Shown: in pieces, positions 24,900-35,615 of the stretch
Numbering within the stretch: position 1 is the stretch's first letter
Layout of the letters: the number at the start of each line of letters is the position of its first letter
Assembly: GCF_040958095.1 (NCBI RefSeq)
Contig: NC_091220.1
Span: 23,256,942 to 23,320,941 of the forward strand
Length of the DNA: 64,000 nt
Direction: 5' to 3'
Source of the DNA: Procambarus clarkii
Taxonomy: Eukaryota > Arthropoda > Malacostraca > Decapoda > Cambaridae
Translations under genes and position numbers: made by a program
Notes under the pieces: model-generated
What the model was told of the DNA's origin: nothing
Databases searched by the model: none
The model's input: only the letters and a program-made list of their open reading frames with translations

Positions 24900-24998
<99 letters not shown>
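24900..24998. repeat. (TA)n microsatellite
   Basis: About 100 bp of TA with one ca change, directly after the Penelope C terminal repeat and its ctaccaaaatata tail. The next ~140 bp (25000-25140) is unassigned single-copy-looking sequence. Confidence 0.97.
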
Positions 24999-25213
24999 GA
25001 ATTTGTGAGGGTACCACCTCTGGGGCCAATGTGGGGACCCATAGCCTCGGAGAAGAAAATAAAAAGTATTCAGAGGAGACCTTGTGGTTTCTCACTGAAC
25101 ACTAATATTATCTTCTCCTACCACCCCCATTCTTTTGTATGTACACATATATATTTACTTTATTTGAACTTTGTTACAAAAAAGGAGTTACATATTGATT
25201 ACAAAGATGGTTA

Positions 25214-25882
25214 TCATAGGTTGTCGAGTTCCTCCAGCTCCTCAGATGGCGGGCAGGAACCCTGGATGCAGTGCGCATTTCCCCTCTGTACCGCCACACT
25301 GAGGCGCTGGAAAAGAAAGCTTGCAGCTCTTGGGTCCCTTGTTGTTTCAATGAGCCTAGAACCCAGTTCCTTCGAAAAACTGGTAGCACTTTTACCCCAG
25401 GCGCCGAGTGTCTCAGAAGCAATGGGGACAAAATTGTAGTGGTGATCCAGTTCTCTATACTTACGGGATTTGGCTGCTTCCCTGTGGGTGGCAGCGCCAC
25501 CTGGTTGTGCAACACTGAGGTTAATGTAGGTGTTAGCTAGGGTTGATACGCACGTGTAGTCCCATACCAACTGCTTGCCATTCTTCCAGGGGTTCACTGT
25601 GATGCCATCCGGGCGACCAATAAGAGCATCAGAGTTACGGGCGTTATGTAACGGGGCTCTCTTTCAGCTGGGCATCCAGCTGTGGTGAGGCTCCTCTTGA
25701 TGATGTCGTTAACTTCACTGTGCCTCGAGTGCCATCCCCCTGTGCTTTGGCAGAGTAGGCCATGGTGGCCGTACCTGTCAGCCACCACCTCGCCGCAAAT
25801 ACACCTACATCTGGTGTGGATTGGGGCAGCAAGGCGGAGGGCCACAGCAATTAGGAGGGCGTGTGGTGTGAGACGCGTGCCA
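25214..25882 (-). pseudogene. Element G: C-terminal Cys/His motif and restriction-like endonuclease
   Basis: The minus-strand frame from about 25880 reads LLIAVALRLAAPIHTRCRCICG, then a GLLC...H...H cluster and NDIIKRSLTTAGCPAE. After a frameshift near 25636 it continues IGRPDGITVNPW, VWDYTCV, SKYRELDHHYNFVPIA, ETLGAWG and a terminal FLFQRLSVAVQRGNA. A Cys/His cluster followed by RPD and, 12 residues on, WD recalls the zinc finger plus PD-(D/E)XK-like endonuclease of site-specific LINEs such as R2. That comparison is inference. The RT part is missing, replaced by (TA)n. A 3' UTR continues to about 25140. Confidence 0.55.

Positions 25883-25883
<1 letters not shown>

Positions 25884-25953
<70 letters not shown>
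25884..25953. repeat. (TA)n microsatellite
   Basis: About 70 bp of TA between element G and the first complete TIR element. Confidence 0.95.
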
Positions 25954-25957
<4 letters not shown>

Positions 25958-26316
25958 GTATCTAGTAGCCAGAACGCACTTCTCAGCCTACTATGCAAGG
26001 CCCGATTTGCCTAATAAGCCAAGTTTTCATGAATTAATTGTTTTTCGACTACCTAACCTAACCTAACCTAACTTTTTCGGCTACCTAACCTAACCTATAA
26101 AGATAGGTTAGGTAGGGTTGGTTAGGTTCGGTCATATATCTACGTTAATTTTAACTCCAATAAACAAAATTTTACCTCATACATAATGAAATGGGTAGCT
26201 TTATCATTTCATAAGTAAAAAATTAGAGAAAATATATTAATTCAAGAAAACTTGGCTTATTAGGCAAATCGGGCCTTGCATAGTAGGCTGAGAAGTGTAT
26301 TCTGGCTACTAGGTAC

Positions 26317-26320
<4 letters not shown>
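25954..26320. mobile_element. (TA)n-flanked TIR element, copy 1
   Basis: 367 bp. The terminal inverted repeats of about 85 bp begin tgtcgta and close ...tacgaca. The core holds cctaacctaacctaacc facing ggttaggtagggttggttagg around a cctataaagatagg loop, so a second hairpin of TTAGG-type pentamers sits inside the first. No frame. (TA)n directly flanks both ends, consistent with TA-target insertion of a mariner-like MITE or with insertion into pre-existing TA tracts. Confidence 0.88.

Positions 26321-26356
<36 letters not shown>
26321..26356. repeat. (TA)18 between two TIR elements
   Basis: Pure TA, 36 bp, the only sequence between the two complete TIR elements. Confidence 0.97.
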
Positions 26357-26360
<4 letters not shown>

Positions 26361-26743
26361 GTACCTAGTAGCCAGAACGCACTTCTCAGCCTACTATGCA
26401 AGGCCCGATTTGCCTAATAAGCCAAGTTTTCATGAATTAATTGTTTTTCGACAACCTAACCTACCTAACCTAACCTAACCTAACTTTTTTGGCTACCTAA
26501 CCTAACCTAACCTATAAAGATAAGTTAGGTTAGGTTAGGTAGGGTTGGTTAGGTTCGGTCATATATCTACGTTAATTTTAACACCAATAAAAAAAAATTG
26601 ACCTCATACACAATGAAAAGGGTAGCTTTATCATTTCATAAGAAAAAAATTATTGAAAATATATTAATTCAGGAAAACTTGGCTTATTAGGCAAATCGGG
26701 CCTTGCATAGTAGGCTGAGAAGTGCGTTCTGGCTACTAGGTAC

Positions 26744-26747
<4 letters not shown>
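26357..26747. mobile_element. (TA)n-flanked TIR element, copy 2
   Basis: 391 bp; same structure as copy 1 with more core pentamers, giving a perfect-looking inner hairpin around tataaagata. The left and right TIRs agree over 85 bp with one mismatch noticed. No coding capacity. Confidence 0.9.
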
Positions 26748-26787
<40 letters not shown>

Positions 26788-26788
26788 A

Positions 26789-26867
<79 letters not shown>
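26748..26867. repeat. (TA)n microsatellite with ttata breaks
   Basis: About 120 bp of TA interrupted twice by tatta. It separates TIR copy 2 from the PLE2 element. Confidence 0.95.
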
Positions 26868-26871
<4 letters not shown>

Positions 26872-26939
26872 GATGAATAGGAAAACCAGGGATATACTGA
26901 ACATCTTGTATCAGAATCTTTACTTTAAAAAACATAACG

Positions 26940-26968
26940 TTTCGAATACTTCTCGTATTCATCATCAG
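26940..26968 (-). ncRNA. Hammerhead ribozyme core in PLE2
   Basis: On the minus strand: ctgatga (complement of 26962-26968), one t, then stem II gaatac/gtattc (26955-26960 with 26944-26949) around a 5-base loop, then gaaa (26940-26943). These are the two conserved catalytic boxes of the hammerhead joined by a 6-bp stem. I could not define stem III or the cleavage triplet, so it may be a partial motif. Confidence 0.5.
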
Positions 26969-27539
26969 ATCTAAAAGAAAAAACAGAAACCACAATCAAA
27001 TAGCTGGTAAACAAAGAACTCATACTGAATATAATTGCCTATCAAAGAAAGGAAAATGCTTAAAAAACGAAACACTTCAGCGCACTTAAAGTGATCAATA
27101 CAAATAAAACTTATTAACTGTCACATACATTAAAACTAACTTAAAATCCATTAAACTACAAGATGAAATTTATAACTACTAAAACAAACCATTCCATTAA
27201 ACTTACGTGAAGTGATCAGAAGTGAAACTTGATACCTAACATATAGATACTAAACACTATAACAAATATTTATATAATGACTACAAATCTACAAAAAATA
27301 TATGTAAAATACAAACAGAATAAACGACAATTATAAAGTACTAACCAAAATCTTATAAAAAACTCAAATATTAAATAAAATTAAATACCAAAAAATGTAT
27401 TATATATCCTAAATAAAAGATTATATTAATGTACAATGTTAAGACTTGAAATAAGTAAGAAAGGGCAAAGACATGGTAAACTAAACAAAATTAAACTACC
27501 AAAATAAACTAAAAATCAAATTACAGGGCCTACTGTGCA

Positions 27540-28148
27540 CTATACAGTGTACAATTGAACAGCTGAAAGGTTGCTATTTAGCAGAGGCCGCAGCTCCTTT
27601 ATATATAAGGATTCCATTACTCTCAATTCTGACTGGCCATTCATACAAGTGTCCAGAATTTTAAAATCAGATTCCAGCAGAGAATGATCAAACTCATAAC
27701 AATGGTTTCTAATCTCCAAAAATGCTGGTTTAGACAATGGCAATCCAGTCCTAAAAGATAATCCCCGGTGCGCAAGTATCCTAATCTTAAAGTTCCGAAT
27801 GGAACTCCCGACATATCCAGCATTACAGCTGGAACAATTATACATATATACGACATTTGAGCACAAGGGGGTAGGCACTTTATCTTTAAATTTAAAATAA
27901 GAGCCTATGGTATTTGTGTTGACAAAAATAAATCTAAAGTCTACTTGAGGATAACACTGCTGTAACAGTCTCCTCAAACGACTCCTTACAGAAAAGCTAA
28001 TACTGCCATAAAATGGTAATTTAATATATTTAAGATCCCTTTCCACTGTAGTAATCCTACACGATGGGTGAAACTTCTTATTTAAGAAATTCCTTATAAA
28101 AGTATAAACCATATGCACAGGATAACCATTATTTGAAAAAAATTTCAC
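27540..28148 (-). pseudogene. PLE2 RT thumb/linker and GIY-YIG endonuclease
   Basis: The 202-residue minus frame includes NGYPVHMVYTFIRNFL, a basic linker, then NVVYMYNCSSCNAGYVGSS and RNFKIRILAHRGLSF. This is a GIY-YIG nuclease with the Cys pair (NCSSC) usual in Penelope elements and the YVG form of the YIG motif. It ends at a natural-looking stop at 27540-27542. It is separated by a shift (28148-28270) from the RT palm piece. Confidence 0.85.
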
Positions 28149-28269
28149 AAGAAAATTAATTTCCTGATCAATGTTATTCCAATTAGAACATAAAACAAAG
28201 ACCCTATTCAGTAGAGTGTAATAGCATTTTTCTTAAAAATATCAGGAACAAAGGAATTAAAATTTAAAC

Positions 28270-28592
28270 CTAAACCAGTAAAGGTTGGTTTCCTAAAAAA
28301 TTAGTGTTGAACCCTTTGAGGTTATTCACTTTTACATCAAGAAACGACAATGAATTATCAACTTCACACTCTGCAGTAAACCGTATATTACTATGTTGTG
28401 CATTAAGATACTCTCTAAATTTCTCAATATGACACTGGTCCCTAAACAACAAAAAAGTGTCATCAACATATCTCCTGTACAAGACTGCTTTAAAGGCTGA
28501 AGGACAATTATCAAGCCAATTTATTTCGTGAAAACTCAAAAAAGCATTAGCCAGTTTATTTTTTTCCCTGGTTTTCCTATTCATCTTAAAAT
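28270..28592 (-). pseudogene. PLE2 reverse transcriptase palm fragment
   Basis: The minus frame contains LANAFLSFHE, then YRRYVDDTFLLF (catalytic YVDD) and NSLSFLDVKV. Before LANAF the expected GSPLGP motif is missing and the sequence is the terminal inverted repeat, so the copy is 5'-truncated at the palm. The rest of the RT continues, after a frameshift, in the 27540-28148 frame. Confidence 0.85.
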
Positions 28593-28625
28593 TAAGATTC
28601 CCGAAGGGAACATCGATCACAAATA

Positions 28626-28733
<108 letters not shown>

Positions 28734-28854
28734 AAATATGATCGAAAAAGTAAGATTAATAATTCTAACACGAATTTTCTCAATCTTTCGTACATTTCTT
28801 TTCACTGTTGGAGGTAAATCAAAAATCAATTCTCCAAAATTCATTTTTATTTCT

Positions 28855-28907
28855 AGTCTGACGCGACATGAGCGCGTTTCTTAAAACTTATTACATTTTC
28901 AAAGACT
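28855..28907 (-). ncRNA. Hammerhead-like three-way junction (copy D, 3' repeat)
   Basis: Same layout as the other copies. Here the stem II closing base has changed (ttaa instead of ttac before gaaa), weakening one pair. Confidence 0.55.
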
Positions 28908-29147
28908 TTAGTTCACAAATACACAACTGAATAGAACTTACGCATCTCCGATTTTATATCTACATTTGAGTGAGGTGGAAGGGGTGATGTGGCATTAACA
29001 CAAGACAGAACAAGATGTGGCATTATTAGGGTATTAATTTCAACAACACAAGACAGAACAAGAAGTGGTATTAATAGGGTATTAATTTCATCAACACAAG
29101 ACAGAACACGAAACAATGGATATTGAATAGAAGTGTTTGTAGAAAGC

Positions 29148-29863
<716 letters not shown>

Positions 29864-30015
29864 GTAGCAGTCTTTCCTGTAGACATATATTATTAAATAT
29901 GACCGAAAAAGTAAGATTAATAATTCTAACACGAATTTTCTCAATCTTTCGTACATTTCTTTTCACTGTTGGAGGTAAATCAAAAATCAATTCTCCAAAA
30001 TTAATTTTTATTTCT

Positions 30016-30068
30016 AGTCTGACGCGACACGAGCGCGTTTCGTAAAACTTATTACATTTTCAAAGACT
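30016..30068 (-). ncRNA. Hammerhead-like three-way junction (copy D, upstream repeat)
   Basis: All stems and the ttgaaaat box are as in copy A; the stem III loop is ctcgtgt-like. agtct on the plus strand at 30016-30020 pairs with agact at 30064-30068. Confidence 0.6.
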
Positions 30069-30099
30069 TTAGTTTACAAATACACAACTGAATAGAACT

Positions 30100-30285
30100 G
30101 ATTGATTGATGAAGATTAAGCCACCCAAGAGGTGGCACGGACATGAATAGCCCGTAAGTGGTGGCCCATTCGAGCCATTACCAGTATCAAAAGATGATAC
30201 TGGAGATCTGTGGAGGCGCAACTGCACCCTGCGTGACGGGAGATGTCTCCCGGACCAAATGGTGACCAAATGGTGGTGTGTCGGC
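30100..30285 (+). mobile_element. SINE-like insertion with 12-bp target duplication
   Basis: Flanked by perfect ctgaatagaact at 30088-30099 and 30286-30297. The insert begins gattgattgatgaag and contains a hairpin ccagtatca/tgatactgg (30181-30203) and an attcgagcc word that is B-box-like. A second decayed copy lies at 44510-44585. The strand is assigned from the B-box-like word and is tentative. Confidence 0.75.
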
Positions 30286-30312
30286 CTGAATAGAACTTAC
30301 GCATCTCCGATT

Positions 30313-30570
30313 TTGTTGTGACCCCAGGCGGCACTGCCTGGGGTCAGCCACAAGCGGCACTGCCTGGGGTCACAACAGGCGGCACTGCCTGGGTCCACCA
30401 CAGGCGGCACTGCGCGGGGTTACCACAGACTGCACTGCCTGGGGTCACCACAGGTGTCACTGCCTGGGGTCAGCTACAAGCGGCACTGCCTGGGGTCACA
30501 ACAGGCGGCACTGCCTGGGTCCACCACAGGAGGCACTGCCTGGGTCCACCACAGGCGGCACTGCGACTGG
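30313..30570. repeat. 25-bp minisatellite, about 10 copies
   Basis: Units of the form cggcactgcctggggtcacc plus acagg or variants. Each unit contains a short dyad, ccaggc...gcctgg. The array lies between the Penelope D flank and the protease of the second LTR element. Open frames across it are artefacts of the repeat. Confidence 0.92.
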
Positions 30571-30978
30571 GGTGACGATGTTAACTTGTGTAGAGGTACT
30601 AGGAGAGGCTCGAAGTACTGCACCTGCGGGATCCACAATAAGTCGATGGTGTTGCAGGAAATCCCATCCAAGAATGGGTTGTTCCACATCCGCTATGAGG
30701 AAAGTCCACGTAAAGCGACCCAGAGAGGCGAACTCGAGAACCAGGGCGCGGGTCCCATATATACGGACGGACGTACCATTGGCGGCTCGTAAGTCCAAAC
30801 CAGGAGAACGGGTTGGTTTGACCAGTGGGGGAGGCAACACACTAGCTGCTGCACCTGTGTCAACGAGGAAACGGCGTTTGGTTATGATGTCAGATATGTA
30901 GAGCAGTGTAGTGTTTGAAATGGCGGGGTCACTGGCCGTTAACAGTCCCCGCCGAAGTAGTTTCCCGACCAGGAACAA
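30571..30978 (-). pseudogene. Gypsy-like retropepsin
   Basis: The frame overlaps the end of gag by about 50 bp in another frame and has no ATG, implying a translational frameshift as in many Gypsy elements. It contains RRFLVDTGAAASVLPP (DTGA active site) and, 70 residues on, PILGWDFLQHHRLIVD, the second conserved retropepsin motif (usually ILGxDFL). It is fused to the minisatellite before any RT motif, so it is a truncated gene. Confidence 0.85.
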
Positions 30979-31672
30979 GGAGCCCTACAGTTGCGGGCTT
31001 GGTGTCCAACTTCTGGTGGTAAGAATAAAGCTCTTCCCGATGTTCTCGCTGTCGCCTAGAGACTGATACTGGATTCGCATGGTACGTCCTCCCTGGGTGG
31101 AAGAAACGCCGGTTCTGGAGGACGTCGAGTTGTTGGGTGTCTGTAGTCTGCTGTGTTACACTGGGATGGGACAGTGTAGCGTTATCAGACGTCGTATGAA
31201 GCCGGTCTGCCAGTGTAGACAGCTGGGGTAATGGGGTGTCGTCAGCCATACTGAATAGGGCCGGTTGAATGTGTTTTGGACAGAGTTGTATCCACAGTGA
31301 TCTCACAATCTCGCTGGGGGCTGGGCCAGTTGCAGTATGCATCACATACTGAATATGCCGCAGAAGCTGAGCTGGTGTTTTGTCTGCTAATCCTTTGTCA
31401 GTGAGGAGTTGGTCCCTTTGTTGAATGCGGCGTTTCATTGCTGCCTGTAGAAGAGCGGCCTTCAATGCAGTGTACGTCCTTGTGTCCAGTGATGGTGCGG
31501 TGATGACAGCGGAGGCTGTGTGCATAGCCTCCGAGGTAAGTGTTGGCAGGGTACAGGCATATCGGGCTTTCTCAGTCGAAATTTCGTGAAGGTCGAAAAT
31601 AGCCTCCATCTGCATGAACCAAAATTCTGGCTCATCTGCGTTGTATGCTGGAAACCTGGTAGATAAATCCAT
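30929..31672 (-). CDS. Gag protein of the second LTR element
   Basis: Intact 247-residue frame with its own ATG at 31670-31672. It starts MDLSTRFPAYNADEPEFWF and includes MQMEAIFDLHEISTEKARYA, then LRHIQYVM. This is the N-terminal gag/capsid-like domain found in many arthropod Gypsy elements (DUF7041-type, from memory of the family). No zinc knuckle is present. The parent element is truncated, so the frame is open but probably not functional. Confidence 0.8.
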   Translation of the reverse strand: MDLSTRFPAYNADEPEFWFMQMEAIFDLHEISTEKARYACTLPTLTSEAMHTASAVITAPSLDTRTYTALKAALLQAAMKRRIQQRDQLLTDKGLADKTPAQLLRHIQYVMHTATGPAPSEIVRSLWIQLCPKHIQPALFSMADDTPLPQLSTLADRLHTTSDNATLSHPSVTQQTTDTQQLDVLQNRRFFHPGRTYHANPVSVSRRQREHREELYSYHQKLDTKPATVGLLVPGRETTSAGTVNGQ

Positions 31673-31702
31673 GACGAAGATCTAGTTTGTGATTAGGTGT
31701 TC

Positions 31703-31723
31703 TTTTCACTCACTGGGTCACCA
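31703..31723 (-). promoter_or_regulatory. Primer binding site of the second LTR element
   Basis: On the minus strand tggtgacccagtgagtga begins one base after the LTR end (…ccgttaca, then t). The tgg start fits a tRNA CCA end. Confidence 0.65.
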
Positions 31724-31724
31724 A

Positions 31725-32066
31725 TGTAACGGTTCTATTGTTACGTAAAGTATGGTGACAATAAACACAGACACTAAGATACTATATATATATATATATA
31801 TTTGGTCGAATATACAGAAGTACACAGGTGATACTTTGGTGTGAGTTGAGCGCACTGAGCGTCGGTACAGTATCTCGCGAGTGTCTGCTCTAGACCACAC
31901 TTGAAAGTAGACTAGTTAATGTTTGCTATTCTGCTGCTTATATGCTCGGGCAACACCTCACCGTGTTGCCCGGGCAACGCCTCACCTCATTCATCTCCAA
32001 AGGTTGACAGGAATATTAACAATGCATTTGGAGCGAGTATATTATTGGGATAATCTACTCGCTACA
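31725..32066 (-). repeat. LTR of the second LTR element
   Basis: 342 bp; minus strand tgtagcgagt... to ...accgttaca. It contains a tatatatata tract at 31783-31801 that could serve as TATA box, and a cgggcaaca/tgttgcccg hairpin near 31950-31975. No matching LTR is in the window, so its left boundary is inferred from tg/ca ends and the adjacent primer site. Confidence 0.7.
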
Positions 32067-32966
32067 AGTGGAAGACAAGAGATGGATTCTTCCAACCCTT
32101 TTCTTCCCCGGCCTTGCAGCACAGCTTAAGATAAAACTCCAGGAAGTATGGACATGGACGAGGGAAACGTACAGTGAACATCCATCCTGGGTAAAATTCC
32201 CACAAAACCCTCCAATGACCGCCTGGAGGCGAGGTAAGTCTATAAAGGACCACCTTGTTAGAGCAGGTGTGCAGGTAGATCATCTCAACCGAACTCGGGG
32301 AGAGGACCAGCCCCAGGTTACAGTTCAAAGAAATGAAACTTACTGACCCAACCTAACCTGACACAGGTTTGGTGTGTGACCTACGTGGAGGCGGAGTATG
32401 CAGTGGCTAGGAGGGGCCTACAAGTACGACCGACATCAGTTGTCTCTGGTTGGGCGATATCACTGCTTGGTCTTGTAGATATTCCTGTGACGCCTTTCAT
32501 CAACACAACTGCATCAGTCGCCTCTCTGTCGTTGACGCACAAGAAAGCAGTGGAAACTGTACTTCTTGCACTGCGCACAAGACCGTGGAATTCGGTTGTC
32601 CCAACTAATCTTGAATTGGCCGTACGTCCGTCACCATGATGGCCGTATCTTGGGGTTCTTCACAGCATAAAGGGAACTGCAAGTTTCGAAACCTCCATGT
32701 AGTTGGCACCGTAGAATCCATTCTATTCTCAGCCTCCCTGTTGCTCCAGCACGCCTCCTTCAGAGAGCCACTTCAGACAGCTACATCAAGTTTGCACGAC
32801 AGAGGGGGGAATCACTCAACAGAGCAACATGTTTGCTGGAGCGGCGGCCAGTTAAGGCAAACGATTCTGTCTTGCAATTACGCTCCATGCAATGATGCTG
32901 ACACCAAGAAGGGACACTAAGCATCGTGTCCTAGCTTGGCCTTATCTTCTCCTCCTCTTCTAGCCC
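32067..32966. other. Mostly unassigned; weak RT-linker-like frame at 32068-32346
   Basis: The plus frame 32068-32346 (92 residues) includes FPQNPPMTAWRRGKSIKDHLVRA. This loosely resembles the linker preceding GIY-YIG nucleases in Penelope-type proteins, but no catalytic motif follows. The rest (32376-32960) has short overlapping frames I do not recognise. Confidence 0.35.
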
Positions 32967-33150
32967 TACCACTTGAGCTGGGCGGTACAGCGACGGTATC
33001 GCTTCATGCAGGTCAGCGTTCAATCCACAACCTTCCAAGTGGTTGGGCACCATTCTTTCCACCCGTCCAATCCTAAATCCTTATCCTGACCCCTTCCACG
33101 TGCTATATAATCGTAATGGTTTGGCGCTTTCCCCTGATAACTCCCTTCCC
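32967..33150 (+). mobile_element. tRNA-derived SINE, copy 1
   Basis: Begins accacttgagctgggcggta with an A-box-like word (gggcggtacagcgac). A B-box-like word follows (gcgttcaatcc), then a tail ending taatcgtaatggtttggcgc. A second copy at 43031-43195 has the same order and tail, which defines the unit. No tRNA acceptor fold. Confidence 0.7.
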
Positions 33151-33299
33151 TCCCTCCTCCTCTTCTTTCTTTTTTCTCCCATGGGTCTTTGAGAAGTGAC
33201 CTTTGGTCCAGTGGGGTCCGTCCATCCTGGGGTCCATCCTGGGTGGACCAATGTTGATGGGACAGACTGGGGTTGTTGTTGATCCTCTCTGGTGGTCAC

Positions 33300-35615
33300 G
33301 ATGCAATAGCTGGTGGTCACGATTCCATGGCTGGTAGCGATGATATCATGGTTGGTGGTGACGATGCCATTGCTGGTGGTGACGATGGCATGGCTGGTGT
33401 TGACGATACCATAGCTGGTGGTTGATGCCATAGCTGGTGATGACACCATACCTGGTGGTGACGCAATGGCAGGTGGTGACACCATACCTGGTGATGACAC
33501 CATACCTGGTGGTGACACCATGGCTGCAGATTGCACCATTGCTGCACCCATTGCGTCGATGACGCAATGGCTGGAGGTGCTGACATGGCTGGTGGTGACA
33601 CCATGGCTGGTGGTAATGAAATGGCTAATGGTGACGCAATGGTTGGTGGTGACGCCATTGTTGGTGATGATGCCAGGGAAGGTGATGACACCATAGCTGG
33701 GGATGACTCCATTGCTGGTGGAGACACAATGGCTGGTGATGTCGCCATGTCTGATGGTGACTTCATTGCTGGTGGTGATGCTATGGCTGGTGGTGACGCC
33801 ATGGCTGGTGGTGACGCCATTAAGGGTGATGACGCCATGGCTGGTTGTGACTCTATGGCTGGTGGTGATGCAACGGCTGGTGGTGACGCCATGGCTGGTG
33901 GTGACGATGCATTGGCTGGTGGTGACAATGCAATGGCTGGTGGTGACGATGCCATGGCTGGTGGTGCCACAATAGCTGATGGTGATGCAAAGGCTTGTGG
34001 TGACGTAATGGCTGGTGGTTACTCTATGTCTGGTGGTGACGCCATAATTGGGGATTATGCCATGACTGGGGATGACTCCAGGGCTGGAGGTGACGCCATG
34101 GCTGGTGATGACGCCATGGCTGGAGGTGACGCCATGGCTGGTGATGACGCCATGGCTGGAGGTGACGCCATGGCTGATGATGACGCCATGGCTGGAGGTG
34201 ACGCCATGGCTAGTGATAACGCCATGGCTGGAGGTGACGCCATGGCTGGTGATGACGCCATGGCTGGAGGTGACGCCATGGCTGGAGGTGACGCCATGGC
34301 TGGTGATAACGCCGTGGCTGGTGATGACGCCATGGCTGGTGATGACGCCATGGCTGGAGGTGACGCCATGGCTGGAGGTGACGCCATGGCTGGTGATGAC
34401 GCCATGGCTGGAGGTGACGCCATGGCTGGTGATAACGCCATGGCTGGTGATGACGCCATGGCTGGTGATGACGCCATGGCTGGTGATGACGCCATGGCTG
34501 GAGGTGACGCCATGGCTGGTGATAACGCCATGGCTGGTGATGACGCCATGGCTGGTGATGACGCCATGGCTGGTGATGACGCCATGGCTGGTGATGACGC
34601 CATGGCTGGAGGTGACGCCATGGCTGGAGATGACGCCATGGCTGGTGATAACGCCATGGCTGGAGGTGACGCCATAGCTGGTGATGACGCCATGGCTGGA
34701 GGTGACGCCATGGCTGGAGGTGACGCCATGGCTGGTGATGACGCCATGGCTGGTGATGACGCCATGGCTGGAGGTGACGCCATGGCTGGTGATGACGCCA
34801 TGGCTGGTGGTGACGCCATGGCTGGAGGTGACGCCATGGCTGGTGATAACGCCATGGCTGGTGATGACGCCATGGCTGGTGATGACGCCATGGCTGGAGG
34901 TGACGCCATGGCTGGTGATGACGCCATGGCTGGAGGTGACGCCATGGCTGGAGGTGACGCCATGGCAAGAGATGACGCCATGGCTGGTGATGACGCCATG
35001 GCTGGAGGTGACGCCATGGCTGGTGATGACGCCATGGCTGGAGGTGACGCTATGGCTGGTGGTGACGCCATGGCTGGTGGTGACGCCATTAAGGGTGATG
35101 ACGCCATGGCTGGTTGTGACTCTATGGCTGGTGGTGATGCAACGGCTGGTGGTGACGCCATGGCTGGTGGTGACGATGCATTGGCTGGTGGTGACAATGC
35201 AATGGCTGGTGGTGACGATGCCATGGCTGGTGGTGCCACAATAGCTGATGGTGATGCAAAGGCTTGTGGTGACGTAATGGCTGGTGGTTACTCTATGTCT
35301 GGTGGTGACGCCATAATTGGGGATTATGCCATGACTGGGGATGACTCCAGGGCTGGAGGTGACGCCATGGCTGGTGATGACGCCATGGCTGGAGGTGACG
35401 CCATGGCTGGTGATGACGCCATGGCTGGAGGTGACGCCATGGCTGGTGATGACGCCATGGCTGGAGGTGACGCCGTGACTAGTGATAACGCCATGGCTGG
35501 AGGTGACGCCATGGCTGGTGATGACGCCATGGCTGGAGGTGACGCCATGGCTGGAGGTGACGCCATGGCTGGTGATAACGCCGTGGCTGGTGATGACGCC
35601 ATGGCTGGTGATGGA
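33300..35615. repeat. 18-bp minisatellite, roughly 125 units
   Basis: Unit gacgccatggctggtggt with common variants (ggaggt, ggtgat, gataac). The first ~500 bp are more divergent, the rest is highly regular. A block at 33785-34345 is repeated at 35054-35614 with an offset of 1269 bp, a higher-order duplication. Because the unit is 18 bp and lacks stops in most frames, long frames appear on both strands; none is a credible gene. Confidence 0.96.

Larger units (their letters stand above)
26868..28592 (-). mobile_element. PLE2: second Penelope-like family
   Basis: Minus-strand element bounded by a short inverted repeat: aagatgaataggaaaacc at about 26871-26888, and its complement ending at about 28587. 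It holds a partial RT, a GIY-YIG domain, a long AT-rich 3' region (26990-27538) and a hammerhead-type core near its 3' end. Its proteins are clearly different from the A-D family. Confidence 0.85.
30571..32066 (-). mobile_element. Second LTR retrotransposon (Gypsy-like), 3'-truncated
   Basis: Minus-strand element with an LTR at 31725-32066, a primer site next to it, gag (31672 to 30929) and protease (30978 to about 30571). It ends abruptly at the 25-bp minisatellite; RT, integrase and the second LTR are absent. Confidence 0.82.

Noticed and set aside
30313..30570. CRISPR array
   Set aside because: The 25-bp units are head-to-tail without unique spacers, and the context is eukaryotic TE DNA.
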